From the NCBI GenBank assembly GCA_035063785.1, contig JAPSFS010000006.1, positions 1 through 64,000 of the forward strand: DNA of 64,000 nt, in the 5' to 3' direction. The notes under the pieces are model-generated. The model was not told the DNA's origin and ran no database searches. It saw only the letters and a program-made list of their open reading frames with translations. Source of the DNA: Comamonas_C sp026954015. GTDB lineage: Bacteria; Pseudomonadota; Gammaproteobacteria; Burkholderiales; Burkholderiaceae_C. This document shows positions 8,654 to 17,191 of this stretch, one piece after another. A program made the translations under genes and the position numbers. Each line of letters starts with the position of its first letter. Positions within the stretch are counted from its first letter, which is position 1.

Positions 8654-9547
8654 TCAGTTGCCGTAGTCTTCCATCGGCTTGTCGTTGAGATTCGCCCACG
8701 CGTTCCTGGTGCTCTCGGACGCCGGCATGTTCAGGTTCACGTTGTTCGGCGGAATCGGCTCCATGAACCACTTGTCGTAGAGCTTGGCGAGCGACCCGTC
8801 CTTGACCTGGCGGGCGATCGAATCGTCCACCGCCTTCTTCAGTTTTGCGTCGCCCTTGGGCAGCATGCAGGCGATGGGCTCGACCGACAGCACCTCACCC
8901 ACGATGGCGAAGTCCTTGGGGTTCTTGGCCTTGGCGATGTTGGCCGCGAGGATGGAGCCGTCCATCACGAAGGCATCGGCGCGGCCCGATTCGAGCAGCA
9001 GGAAGCTGTCGGCGTGGTCCTTGCCCATGACCTGCTTGAAGTCCAGGCTCGCGTCACGCGCCTTCTTGCGGATGTGCTGCACCGAGGTGGTGCCCGTGGT
9101 CACCGCCAGCGTCTTGCCGCCCAGGTCGTTGATCGACTTGATGCCCGACTTGACGTTGACCGCCATGCGCACTTCCTCCACGTAGGTGGTGTAGGCGAAG
9201 TCCACGTCCTTCTGGCGCGCGCGGCTGTTGGTGGTGGAGCCGCACTCGAAGTCGATGGTGCCGTTCTGGATCAGCGGAATGCGGTTCTGCGAGGTGATGA
9301 CCTGGTAGTTGATCTTCAGCGGCTTGCCCAGCTGCTTGCCGATGTCATCGACGATGCGCTCGGCCATCTCCGTATGAAAGCCGACGTACTTGCCACCGCC
9401 GAGCGTGAAGGCCAGTCCCGAGGAATCGCGCACGCCCAGGTTCACCGCGCCACGTTCACTGATCTTGGCCAGCGTGTCGGTAGCCTGCGCAAAGGCGGCG
9501 CCGCTGGCCAGCAGGGTCACGGCGGTCGCGAGCAACAATTTCTTCAT
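8654..9547 (-). CDS. gltI: Glutamate/aspartate periplasmic binding protein
   Basis: Solute-binding protein of 297 residues that captures substrate in the periplasm and delivers it to GltJK. It has a clean Sec signal peptide (MKKLLLATAVTLLASGAAFA, cleavage expected after AFA), then the type 2 binding fold with motifs such as FHTEMAERIVDDIGKQLGKP and DFECGSTTNSRARQKDVDFA. The ATG at 9547 was chosen because it begins the signal peptide; an upstream open frame to 9724 is not protein-like. It is the first gene of the operon, so the promoter should lie in 9548-9729, a 182-bp gap separating it from the pyrC stop. Confidence 0.93.
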   Translation of the reverse strand: MKKLLLATAVTLLASGAAFAQATDTLAKISERGAVNLGVRDSSGLAFTLGGGKYVGFHTEMAERIVDDIGKQLGKPLKINYQVITSQNRIPLIQNGTIDFECGSTTNSRARQKDVDFAYTTYVEEVRMAVNVKSGIKSINDLGGKTLAVTTGTTSVQHIRKKARDASLDFKQVMGKDHADSFLLLESGRADAFVMDGSILAANIAKAKNPKDFAIVGEVLSVEPIACMLPKGDAKLKKAVDDSIARQVKDGSLAKLYDKWFMEPIPPNNVNLNMPASESTRNAWANLNDKPMEDYGN

Positions 9548-9729
9548 GTGCAAACTCCAGAATAAGGTGGGGAGAGATGGAAGACCGGCCACGGCAGTAC
9601 GGACAGGGTTGCCCGCGCACACCGACCAGCGCCGGGTGAGGCTATTGTGCACGGTTCGCACCACGTAAATAGCCCGTTGAATTGCGGGTTTCCCCCAAGC
9701 CGTGCGCAAAAGAAATGGGGACAAACGGA

Positions 9730-10764
9730 TTATTCCGCGATGCGCCAGGGCAGGGTTTCCCCCGCACGCAGCGGCTTGAGTTCGGCATCACCGAACGCGA
9801 AATGCCCGGGCGCCGTCCACGGCTCACGGCGCAGCGTGATTGACCCTGCATTGGGCGCCAGGCCGTAGAACGCCGGGCCATGCAGGCTGGCGAAACCTTC
9901 CAGCTTGTCCAGCGCGCCCGCTGCGTCGAAGGCCTCGGCATACATCTCGATCGCGGCGTGCGCGGTGTAGCAGCCGGCGCAGCCGCTCGCGTGCTCCTTC
10001 AGCTGCGCGGGATGCGGCGCGCTGTCGGTGCCGAGGAAGAACTTCGGGCTGCCGCCGGTGGCCGCATGCACCAGCGCCTGGCGGTGCGCCTCGCGCTTGA
10101 GCACGGGCAGACAGTAGTAGTGCGGGCGCAGGCCGCCGGTGAAGAGCGCGTTGCGGTTGTAGAGCAGGTGGTGCGCGGTGATGGTGGCCGCGGTGTGCGC
10201 ATCGCTGCCCGCGACGTACTGCGCGGCCTCGCGCGTGGTGATGTGCTCGAAGACGATCTTCAGTTCGGGGAATCGCTGGCGCAGCGGAATCATCTGGCGT
10301 TCGATGAACACCGCCTCGCGGTCGAAGATGTCCACGGCAGGATCCGTCACCTCGCCGTGCACAAGCAGCCGCAGGCCCGCCCGCTGCATCGCTTCCAGCA
10401 CCGGCTCCACCTTGCGCAGGTCGGTCACGCCCGCGTCGCTGTTGGTCGTCGCGCCCGCCGGGTAGAGCTTGCACGCGACGATGCCTGCGGCCTTGGCGCG
10501 CGCGATCTCCGCCACTGGCAGGTTGTCGGTGAGGTAGAGCGTCATCAGGGGCTCGAAGGCCAGGCCGGGTGGCACGGCCGCCAGGATGCGCGCCTTGTAG
10601 TCCAGCGCCTGCGCGGTGGTCGTCACCGGTGGCCGCAGGTTGGGCATGACGATGGCGCGGCCGAACCGGGCCGCGCTGTGCGCCACCGTGGTCGCCAGCG
10701 CCGCGCCGTCACGCAGGTGCAGGTGCCAGTCGTCGGGGCGGCGGATCGTGAGCGCGCCGGTCAC
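9730..10764 (-). CDS. pyrC: Dihydroorotase, class II, catalytic
   Basis: Catalyses ring closure of carbamoyl-aspartate to dihydroorotate in pyrimidine synthesis. The 344-residue protein has the full metal-site set: the DDWHLHLRDG motif, the carboxylated lysine in ACKLYPAGATTNSDAG, metal histidines in LLVHGEVTDP and FEHITTREAA, and the late Asp in GTDSAPHP. Length and motifs match E. coli PyrC. The start is GTG at 10764, which overlaps the stop of the ArsC-like gene by four bases (GTGA), suggesting coupling. This active enzyme contrasts with the metal-site-deficient pyrC' at 13932-15224. Confidence 0.95.
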   Translation of the reverse strand: MTGALTIRRPDDWHLHLRDGAALATTVAHSAARFGRAIVMPNLRPPVTTTAQALDYKARILAAVPPGLAFEPLMTLYLTDNLPVAEIARAKAAGIVACKLYPAGATTNSDAGVTDLRKVEPVLEAMQRAGLRLLVHGEVTDPAVDIFDREAVFIERQMIPLRQRFPELKIVFEHITTREAAQYVAGSDAHTAATITAHHLLYNRNALFTGGLRPHYYCLPVLKREAHRQALVHAATGGSPKFFLGTDSAPHPAQLKEHASGCAGCYTAHAAIEMYAEAFDAAGALDKLEGFASLHGPAFYGLAPNAGSITLRREPWTAPGHFAFGDAELKPLRAGETLPWRIAE

Positions 10765-11108
10765 AGCAGCTCCAGCACGCGCTCGGGCGGGCGGCACAGC
10801 AGCGCACCCTTGGGTGTGACGACGATGGGGCGGTTCAGCAGGATGGGGTGCGCGGCGACGGCGGCGTACAGCTCGGCCTCCGTGCGCTCGGGGCTGCCCA
10901 GGTCCAGCTCGGCGTACGCCGCCTCCTTGGTACGCAGCAGTTCGCGCAGGGGCACGCCCATGCGCCCCACCAGCGCCTTGAGCGCGGGCACATCCAGCGG
11001 GTGGCCGAGATAGTCGACGATGGTCGGCTCCATGCCGCGCTCGCGCAGCAGCGCCAGCGCGCCGCGCGAGTTGCTGCAGCGCGGGTTGTGGTAGATGGTG
11101 ACGTTCAT
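10761..11108 (-). CDS. ArsC/Spx-family thiol reductase
   Basis: A 115-residue thioredoxin-fold protein of the glutaredoxin-dependent arsenate reductase family. It begins MNVTIYHNPRCSNSRGAL with the single catalytic cysteine at position 12. The later basic residues of the family lie in ELLRTKEAAYAEL and HPILLNRPIVVTPKG. There is no arsR or arsB nearby, so true arsenate reduction is not supported by context. It may be a YffB-like thiol reductase. Its stop codon overlaps the pyrC start. Confidence 0.88.
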   Translation of the reverse strand: MNVTIYHNPRCSNSRGALALLRERGMEPTIVDYLGHPLDVPALKALVGRMGVPLRELLRTKEAAYAELDLGSPERTEAELYAAVAAHPILLNRPIVVTPKGALLCRPPERVLELL

Positions 11109-11151
11109 GGCGGCAAGTGTAGGGCGGTGCGTCTGCCACGCAGGCAGCGCG

Positions 11152-12816
11152 CTAACGCGGGTTCGAGCGCAGCGTGCGGCTCAGCAGGATGACCGGCACG
11201 AGGCCGACGAGCGCGAGCGCGAGCGAGGGCAGCGCGGCCTCGCCCAGACGCTCGTCGCGCGCGAGCTGGTAGGCGACAACGGCCAGCGTGTCGCTGTTGA
11301 ACGGGCGCAGCACGATGGTTGCGGGCAGCTCCTTCATCACGTCGACGAACACCAGCAGCGCGGCCGCGGCGGTGGAGCGCCGCAGCAGCGGCCAGTGCAC
11401 GCGCGTGAGCAGCGCGACACGCCCGGCACCCAGCATGCGCGCGGCATCGTCCAGGCTCGTAGGCATGCGGGCGTAGCCGCTTTGCACCGACTGCAGGCTC
11501 ACCGCGCAAAACCGCACGAGGTAGGCCCAGACGATACCCGCTGCCGTGGTCGCGATGAGCGCCGGCGCCCCCCACGACGGCAGCGCCTGCTGCAGCCAGC
11601 CCACGGGCAGCAGGATGCCGACGACGATCACCGCGCCGGGCACCGCGTAGCCCAGCCCCGCGAGGCGCACCACGCCGCGCGTGAGGCGGTCGGGGCGGCG
11701 GCGCACCGCGTACGCGAGCAGCAGGGCCACGAGCACGCCGAGCACCGCGGTGATCGCCGCCAGCCGCAGGCTGTTGCCAGCCCACTGCAGAAAGCGCGAC
11801 CACGGCAGCACCGACCAATCGGCCGCGAGCGGGCGCAGCATGAAGAGCACCGGCAACACGAACCCCATGACCACGGGCACCAGGCAAACGAGCCAGGCCA
11901 GCACGCAGCGGCGCCCCGCAAGCCAGCGCGGGCGCGCCTGCATGGCACCGGCGCGGCCCGCGCCCGCGGTGGCAAAGCGCATGCGCCGCTGCGCACGGTG
12001 CTCCAGTTGCAGCAGCACCGCGACGAGCAGCAGCAGGAAGGTGGAAAGCTGCGCCGCCGCGATGCGGTCGTCCATGGCCAGCCAGGCCTTGTAGATGCCG
12101 ACGGTGAAGGTCTGGATGCCGAAGTAGCTCGTCACGCCGAAGTCCGCCAGCGTCTCCATCGACACCAGCGCCACGCCCGCGGCCACCGCCGGGCGCGCCA
12201 GCGGCAGCGCCACGCTGCGCACGCACCGCGCGGGCGAGGCGCCGAGCAGCCGCGCCGCCTCCATGAGCTGTACCGCGCGCTCGCCCAGCGCGGTGCGCGC
12301 GAGCAGGTAGACGTAGGGGTACAGCGCGAACACGAACACCCACACCGCGCCGCCCAGGCTGCGGATGTCGGGAAATACGCGCCCCTGCACCCCCAGGCTC
12401 TCCCGCAGCCAGGTCTGCAGCGGCCCGCTGAACTGCAGGAAATCGGTGTAGGCGTATGCGGTGACGTAGGCAGGCAGCGCCAGCGGCAGCAGCAGCAGCC
12501 ACTCCATCTGCCGGCGACCACGAAAATCGAACAGCGTGACCGCCGCGGCGCCCGCGGTCCCAACAAGCGCCGCGCCCACGGCCACGAGCAGCCCGAGCCA
12601 GAGGGTGGTCCAGACGTATTCGGGCAGCACCGTGGCCGCCATGGCGCGCAGGATGGCCGCCGCCTGCACACCGCCCTCGCCCACGGGCAGCCACGCGCCG
12701 AGCAGCGCCAGCACCGGCAGCGTCAGCGCGCCCGCAAGCAAGAGCAGCGGCACGCGGCGCAGCGCGCGTGCCGCGCCGACCAGAAGAGAGGCGGCCAACC
12801 CGGATCCCGAATGCAA
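11152..12816 (-). CDS. Fe3+ ABC transporter permease, two-domain (FbpB-like)
   Basis: Inner-membrane protein of up to 554 residues made of two homologous permease halves, about twelve hydrophobic segments in all. Each half has an EAA-type loop: ARLLGASPARCVRSVALPLA in the first, and DDAARMLGAGRVALLTRVHW in the second. This fused architecture is typical of FbpB/SfuB ferric-iron permeases. No ATG lies upstream in frame. The extreme start is TTG 12816, inside the putative Fur box, so translation more likely begins at TTG 12798 or GTG 12753. It is divergent from the ATPase gene at 12858. No periplasmic FbpA gene is present nearby. Confidence 0.85.
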   Translation of the reverse strand: MHSGSGLAASLLVGAARALRRVPLLLLAGALTLPVLALLGAWLPVGEGGVQAAAILRAMAATVLPEYVWTTLWLGLLVAVGAALVGTAGAAAVTLFDFRGRRQMEWLLLLPLALPAYVTAYAYTDFLQFSGPLQTWLRESLGVQGRVFPDIRSLGGAVWVFVFALYPYVYLLARTALGERAVQLMEAARLLGASPARCVRSVALPLARPAVAAGVALVSMETLADFGVTSYFGIQTFTVGIYKAWLAMDDRIAAAQLSTFLLLLVAVLLQLEHRAQRRMRFATAGAGRAGAMQARPRWLAGRRCVLAWLVCLVPVVMGFVLPVLFMLRPLAADWSVLPWSRFLQWAGNSLRLAAITAVLGVLVALLLAYAVRRRPDRLTRGVVRLAGLGYAVPGAVIVVGILLPVGWLQQALPSWGAPALIATTAAGIVWAYLVRFCAVSLQSVQSGYARMPTSLDDAARMLGAGRVALLTRVHWPLLRRSTAAAALLVFVDVMKELPATIVLRPFNSDTLAVVAYQLARDERLGEAALPSLALALVGLVPVILLSRTLRSNPR

Positions 12817-12830
12817 ATGCGAACGATTCT
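12813..12830. promoter_or_regulatory. Putative Fur box between fbpB- and fbpC-like genes
   Basis: The sequence gcaaatgcgaacgattct fits the Fur operator style (AATGnnAAnnATT half-sites). It is identical at 15 of 18 positions to the element at 56509-56526 in front of the TonB receptor gene. It sits in the short divergent region between the iron permease and ATPase genes, where one repressor could control both. This is a sequence-similarity prediction only. Confidence 0.62.
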
Positions 12831-12857
12831 ACGCATGGGCATCCCTAGAATCGCCGC

Positions 12858-13922
12858 ATGTTCTTGCAGGTTACCCAGTTGCAGGTGCGCTACGCGGGGC
12901 AGCCGGATGCGGCCGTCGATGGCGCCACGCTCGGACTCGCGGCGGGCGAGATCGGCGTGCTCCTCGGCCCGTCGGGCTGCGGCAAGACCACGCTGCTGCG
13001 CGCGGTCGCGGGGCTGGAGCCGGTCGCGGGCGGCACCATCCACCTGGACGGCGAGCTCGTGAGCAGCGCCGGGCACTGCGTTGCGCCCGAGGCGCGGCGC
13101 ATCGGCATGGTGTTCCAGGACTACGCGCTGTTCCCGCACCTGAACGTGGGGCGCAACGTGGCCTTCGGCCTGCACGCGCTGCCCCGCGCCGAACAAGCCG
13201 AGCGCGTGGCCGAGGTGCTGGCGCTGGTGGACTTGGCGGGCAGCGAGCCGCGCTACCCGCACGAGCTCTCGGGCGGACAGCAGCAGCGCGTCGCGCTGGC
13301 GCGCGCGCTCGCGCCCCGGCCGCGGCTGATGCTGCTCGACGAGCCTTTTTCCAACCTGGACACCGACCTGCGCGAGCGCCTCGCGCACGAGGTGCGCGCC
13401 ATCCTCAAGCGCGCGGGCGCCACGGCGCTCTTCGTGACGCACGACCAGCTCGAAGCCTTCGCCATCGGAGACCGCATCGGCGTGCTGCACGAGGGGCGGC
13501 TGCAGCAGTGGGATACGCCCCACGCGCTCTACGAGCGCCCCGCGACGCGCTTTGTCGCGAGCTTCATCGGCCGCGGCGTCTTCGCCCCGGCGCGGCTGGT
13601 GCAGCGCGATCACGGCGTGGTGGCGCAGACGCCGCTGGGCGAGCTCGCCAACCCGCAGGCATGCGCGCCGCCGCCGCGCTACCCCGAGGGCGCGTGCGAC
13701 GTGTTGCTGCGCCCCGACGACGTGATGCACGACGACGCGGCACCGGTGCGCGCGAAGATCGTGCGCAAGTCGTTTCGCGGCGCGGAGTTTCTCTACACGC
13801 TGGAGCTGGCCGACGGGCTCACGGTGCTGGCGCACGTGCCCGGCCACCACGACCATGCGGTCGGCGACTGGATCGGCATCCGCCCGCGGGTCGACCATGT
13901 GGTGACCTTCCCGCGCGGCTGA
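12858..13922 (+). CDS. Fe3+ ABC transporter ATPase (FbpC-like)
   Basis: ATPase of 354 residues for a ferric-ion importer. Walker A GPSGCGKTTLLRAVAGLE, Q-loop VFQDYALFPHLNV, signature LSGGQQQR, Walker B MLLDEPFSNLDTDLRER, H-loop VTHDQLEAF. A C-terminal regulatory extension (about residues 240-354) has the TOBE-like segment CDVLLRPDDVM. The SNLD form of Walker B and the extension length are usual in the FbpC/PotA/CysA class. The divergent two-domain permease and the Fur box between the genes favour iron over other oxyanion or polyamine substrates. Confidence 0.86.
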   Translation: MFLQVTQLQVRYAGQPDAAVDGATLGLAAGEIGVLLGPSGCGKTTLLRAVAGLEPVAGGTIHLDGELVSSAGHCVAPEARRIGMVFQDYALFPHLNVGRNVAFGLHALPRAEQAERVAEVLALVDLAGSEPRYPHELSGGQQQRVALARALAPRPRLMLLDEPFSNLDTDLRERLAHEVRAILKRAGATALFVTHDQLEAFAIGDRIGVLHEGRLQQWDTPHALYERPATRFVASFIGRGVFAPARLVQRDHGVVAQTPLGELANPQACAPPPRYPEGACDVLLRPDDVMHDDAAPVRAKIVRKSFRGAEFLYTLELADGLTVLAHVPGHHDHAVGDWIGIRPRVDHVVTFPRG

Positions 13923-13931
13923 GCGGATGCT

Positions 13932-15224
13932 TCAACGCTCGAACGCCACCTGCCCGCCCACGAGCGTGCAGCGCACGCGCCCCGGCAGCGTCCAGCCCTC
14001 GAACGGCGTGTGCCTGCCCTGGCTCACGAGCGCGGCGGGCGTCACCGCCGCGCGCACGTCCGGCTCGACGATGCACAGGTCCCCCACGCCCCCCTCGACG
14101 ATGCGCCCCGCGCTCGCCTGCAACGTGCCAAGCGCACCGCCCAGCACGCTCGCCGCCGCACTCGTGACGACGGCCAGCGCGCGCTGCAGCGGCACCCCCT
14201 CGGATTCGGCCCAATGCAGCGCCACGGGCAGCAGCAGCTCCAGCCCGGTCGCGCCGGGCTCGGCCTCGCCGAACGGCAGCGCCTTGGCGTCTTCGTCCAC
14301 CGGCGTGTGGTCCGAGACGAGCGCGGTGATCGTGCCGTCGGCCAGCGCAGCGGAGAGCGCTGCACGGTCTCCCTCCTGGCGCAGAGGAGGCACGAGGCGC
14401 GCGCGGCTGTCGAAATAGCCGATAGCCTCGTCGGTCAGCAGCAGCGAGTTGATGCTCACGTCGGCTGTGACCGGCAGCCCCTCGGCGCGCGCGGCGCGCA
14501 GCAGCGCCACGCCCGCGGCGCTGGAGAGCCGGCACAGGTGCACGCGCGCGCCGGTGGCGCGCACGAGGTCGAAGATGGCGTGCAGCGCGATCGTCTCGGC
14601 CGCCTGCGGCACGCCCGTGAGGCCCAGCCGCGTGGCGATGGCGCCGCTTGCGGCCACGCCGCCGCCCAGGCGCGGATCGAGCGGGCGCAGCCACGCGGTG
14701 TAGCCGAAGGTGGCCGCGTACTGCAGCGCGCGCTGCAGCACCTGCGTGTCGGCGAGCGGCGTATCCGCCTGGCCGAAGCCGATGCAGCCCGATTCGGTGA
14801 GCTCGACCATCTCGGTGAGCACCTCGCCCTTCAGGCCGTGCGTGAGCGCGCCCAGCGGGAAGAGCCGCGCCTGGTGCAGCTTTTCGGCGCGGAACTTGAG
14901 CATCTCGACAAGGCCGGGCTCGTCGAGCACCGGGTCGGTATCGGGCGGGCACACCAGGCTGGTCACGCCCCCGGCGACAGCCGCGGCCATTTCGGATTCG
15001 AGCATGCCCTCGTGCTCGTAGCCCGGCTCGCGCAGGCGCCCCGCCAGGTCCACCAGGCCGGGCAGCACGAGGCAGTCGGCCGCGTCGATCACCCGCGCGG
15101 GCGTGAAGCCCTCGGGCACGCGCCCCACCGCGATGACGCGCCCGGCCGCCAGCGCCAGGCTGCAGGTGCGGTCCAGCCCGCTCGCCGGATCGAGCACCCG
15201 GCCGTTGTCGATGCGTATCTTCAT
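13932..15224 (-). CDS. pyrX: Dihydroorotase-like subunit PyrC', probably non-catalytic
   Basis: A 430-residue amidohydrolase-fold protein of the type I dihydroorotase family. The strand-1 motif, normally DxHxH, here reads VDLAGRLREPG: both metal-binding histidines are gone. Elsewhere the fold is recognisable, with ALTHGLKGEVLTEM, IALHAIFDLVRATGARVHLC and ALVSDHTPVDEDAK. Proteins of this kind (PyrC'/PyrX) assemble with aspartate carbamoyltransferase in many proteobacteria and stabilise it without dihydroorotase activity. The gene follows pyrB in the operon, and a catalytic pyrC lies 3 kb away. ATG 15224 gives the standard start MKIRIDNGRVLDP; a copy of the dispersed repeat fills the gap to pyrB. 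Confidence 0.9.
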   Translation of the reverse strand: MKIRIDNGRVLDPASGLDRTCSLALAAGRVIAVGRVPEGFTPARVIDAADCLVLPGLVDLAGRLREPGYEHEGMLESEMAAAVAGGVTSLVCPPDTDPVLDEPGLVEMLKFRAEKLHQARLFPLGALTHGLKGEVLTEMVELTESGCIGFGQADTPLADTQVLQRALQYAATFGYTAWLRPLDPRLGGGVAASGAIATRLGLTGVPQAAETIALHAIFDLVRATGARVHLCRLSSAAGVALLRAARAEGLPVTADVSINSLLLTDEAIGYFDSRARLVPPLRQEGDRAALSAALADGTITALVSDHTPVDEDAKALPFGEAEPGATGLELLLPVALHWAESEGVPLQRALAVVTSAAASVLGGALGTLQASAGRIVEGGVGDLCIVEPDVRAAVTPAALVSQGRHTPFEGWTLPGRVRCTLVGGQVAFER

Positions 15225-15225
15225 G

Positions 15226-15285
15226 GTTTCAAGCCAAATACGGCTCCAGCGCTTGTGCAGCAAGCGCAAGCAGCTATTAATGTGA
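15226..15285 (+). repeat. Dispersed palindromic repeat between pyrB and pyrC'
   Basis: Left end gtttcaagccaaatacgg, core 15248-15267 (agcgcttgtgcagcaagcgc), right end aagcagctatta. The core folds into a 7-bp stem (gcgcttg/caagcgc). It occupies nearly all of the 67-bp gap between two co-oriented operon genes, so it should appear in the pyr mRNA. Confidence 0.88.
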
Positions 15286-15291
15286 GAGTTT

Positions 15292-16254
15292 TCACGCCTC
15301 GTTCCCGGCCACGATGGCCATCACCGCCATGCGCACCGCGATGCCGAAGCCGACCTGCGAGAGGATCACCGCCTGCGGCCCGTCGGCCACCGCCGAGTCG
15401 ATCTCCACGCCGCGGTTGATCGGCCCGGGGTGCATCACGATGGCGTCGGGCCTGGCCCAGCGCAGCTTCTCGGGCGTGAGGCCGAAGGTCTTGAAATACT
15501 CCTGGCTCGACGGCAGCAGCGCGCCGCTCATGCGCTCGTTCTGCAGCCGCAGCATGATGATCACGTCCGCATCCCGGATGCCGTCTTCCAGCCGGTGAAA
15601 CACCCGCGCACCCATCTGCGCGAAATCGGCGGGCACGAGCGTGCGCGGCCCGACGACGCGCACGTCGGGGCAACCCAGCACCTTGAGCGCGTGGATGTCC
15701 GAGCGGGCCACGCGCGAATGCAGCACGTCGCCGACGATGGCCACCGTGAGCCGCGAAAAATCCTGCTTGTAGTGGCGGATGGTGTAGGCGTCGAGCAGGC
15801 CCTGCGTGGGGTGCGAGTGGCGCCCGTCACCCGCGTTCACCACGTGCACATGCGGCGCCACGTGCTGCGCGATCAGGTAGGGCGCGCCGGATTGGCTGTG
15901 GCGCACGACGAAGATGTCGGCCGCCATCGCCGAGAGATTGTCCACGGTGTCCAGCAGCGTCTCGCCCTTGGAGGTGGACGAGCGCGCGATGTCCAGGTTG
16001 AACACGTCGGCCGACAGGCGCTTGGCCGCGATGTCGAACGTCGTGCGCGTGCGCGTGCTGTTCTCGAAGAACAGGTTGAACACGCTCTTGCCGCGCAGCA
16101 GCGGCACCTTCTTCACCTCGCGGTCGTTCACGCTCAGGAAGTTGGTCGCGGTGTCGAGGATGTGCGTGACGATCTCGCGCGGCAGGCGCTCGATCGAGAG
16201 CAGGTGGATCAGCTCGCCGTTCTTGTTGAGCTGGGGATTGCGCAGGCCGGGCAT
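15292..16254 (-). CDS. pyrB: Aspartate carbamoyltransferase catalytic subunit
   Basis: Catalyses the committed step of pyrimidine synthesis: carbamoyl phosphate plus aspartate to carbamoyl-aspartate. The 320-residue protein has the carbamoyl-phosphate motif FFENSTRTRTTFDIAAKRL, the SSTSKGETLLDT loop, and the aspartate-domain motifs DGRHSHPTQGLLDAYTI and VMHPGPINRGVEI. No pyrI regulatory gene is present, consistent with the PyrB/PyrC' class of enzyme. ATG 16254 lies two bases beyond the pyrR stop, within the yqgE-ruvX-pyrR-pyrB-pyrC' operon. Confidence 0.97.
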   Translation of the reverse strand: MPGLRNPQLNKNGELIHLLSIERLPREIVTHILDTATNFLSVNDREVKKVPLLRGKSVFNLFFENSTRTRTTFDIAAKRLSADVFNLDIARSSTSKGETLLDTVDNLSAMAADIFVVRHSQSGAPYLIAQHVAPHVHVVNAGDGRHSHPTQGLLDAYTIRHYKQDFSRLTVAIVGDVLHSRVARSDIHALKVLGCPDVRVVGPRTLVPADFAQMGARVFHRLEDGIRDADVIIMLRLQNERMSGALLPSSQEYFKTFGLTPEKLRWARPDAIVMHPGPINRGVEIDSAVADGPQAVILSQVGFGIAVRMAVMAIVAGNEA

Positions 16255-16256
16255 CG

Positions 16257-16775
16257 TCAGACCTCCCGCACGTCAAAACGAAACGCACCCGCGTCGGTAC
16301 GCGCCAGCGCCAGGTGCTGCGTTGGCGCCAGCAGCACGCGCGCGGCAGCGAACTCTGCGGCCACGGGCAGTTCGCGCCCGCCGCGGTCCACCAGCACCGC
16401 CAGACGCACGCACGCTGGACGCCCGTAATCGAACAGCTCGTTGAGCACCGCACGCAGCGTGCGCCCGGTGTAGAGCACGTCGTCGAGCAGCAGGATGTCC
16501 GCGCCGTTCACGTCGAACGGCAGCTGCGTCTGCCTGCTCGCCGTCATGCCGCGCTGCGCGAAATCGTCGCGGTGCATCGCCGACGAAAGCACACCCGCGC
16601 TCCCCGGCCGCTGCAGATCACGCTGCAGCCGCTCGGCCAGCCATACGCCGCCCGAGGCGATGCCCGCAAGCTGCGTGTGCTCGCGCAGCAGATCGCGCAC
16701 GCCGCGGCGCAACTGGGCATACAGCGCCTCGGCATCGAGCGCCAGCGGGCCCGCGGCCCCTGCGGCCTGGTTCAT
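16257..16775 (-). CDS. pyrR: PyrR-type phosphoribosyltransferase
   Basis: A 172-residue type I phosphoribosyltransferase. The PRPP-binding motif is DILLLDDVLYTGRTLRAVL, with an N-terminal hood and the flexible loop around MHRDDFAQRGM. In Gram-positive bacteria PyrR binds pyr mRNA and controls attenuation, and has weak uracil phosphoribosyltransferase activity. In betaproteobacteria the position before pyrB is conserved, but RNA binding is not proven by sequence. It overlaps ruvX by four bases (ATGA). No attenuator structure was recognised in the operon leader. Confidence 0.92.
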   Translation of the reverse strand: MNQAAGAAGPLALDAEALYAQLRRGVRDLLREHTQLAGIASGGVWLAERLQRDLQRPGSAGVLSSAMHRDDFAQRGMTASRQTQLPFDVNGADILLLDDVLYTGRTLRAVLNELFDYGRPACVRLAVLVDRGGRELPVAAEFAAARVLLAPTQHLALARTDAGAFRFDVREV

Positions 16776-17191
16776 GAAAGACTCCTCAGGAATTGCTCCA
16801 GGATGATGCAGGCGCTGGCCGCATCGGCGTCGCGCGCGCCCGCGGCGAGCGCCTCGGTGGTGCTGTAGCGTTCATCGACCTCGAACACCGGCAGGCCGTA
16901 GCGCCCCTGCAGTTGGCGCGCGAAGCGCCGAGCGCGCAGCGTGTTCTCGTGCTCCGCGCCATCGGGGTGCAGCGGCACACCCACCACGAGTGCGTCGGGC
17001 TCCCACGCGCGGATGCGCTCGGCGACGTGGGCGAAACGCGCGCGGCCTTCGGCGTGGATGCTCTGCAGCGGCGAGGCGGTGCCCAGCAGGCGGGTGCCCA
17101 CGGCTACCCCCGTGCGCTTGAGCCCGTAGTCGAACGCGAGGAACGACTGCAGCCGCTCGGAAACCACGGACGCCGCGGCGGCGGCCGTCAT
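16772..17191 (-). CDS. ruvX: Putative Holliday junction resolvase RuvX/YqgF
   Basis: RNase H-fold protein of 139 residues. It has the N-terminal strand with catalytic Asp (FLAFDYGLKRTGVAVG), a second motif LVVGVPLHPDGAEHENT, and a third acidic region VFEVDERYSTTEA. The YqgF family has been implicated in 16S rRNA 5'-end maturation as well as a proposed junction resolvase role. It overlaps yqgE upstream and pyrR downstream by four bases each, so translation is probably coupled. Confidence 0.94.
   Translation of the reverse strand: MTAAAAASVVSERLQSFLAFDYGLKRTGVAVGTRLLGTASPLQSIHAEGRARFAHVAERIRAWEPDALVVGVPLHPDGAEHENTLRARRFARQLQGRYGLPVFEVDERYSTTEALAAGARDADAASACIILEQFLRSLS

Noticed and set aside
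10761..11108. Part of an arsenic resistance operon
   Set aside because: No arsR, arsB or acr3 neighbour; the ArsC-like gene is coupled to pyrC, so an arsenic role is not supported.
11095..13062. 655-codon plus-strand frame opposite the iron permease gene
   Set aside because: Extremely Arg/His/Gln-rich shadow; the opposite strand encodes a two-domain permease with clear EAA loops.
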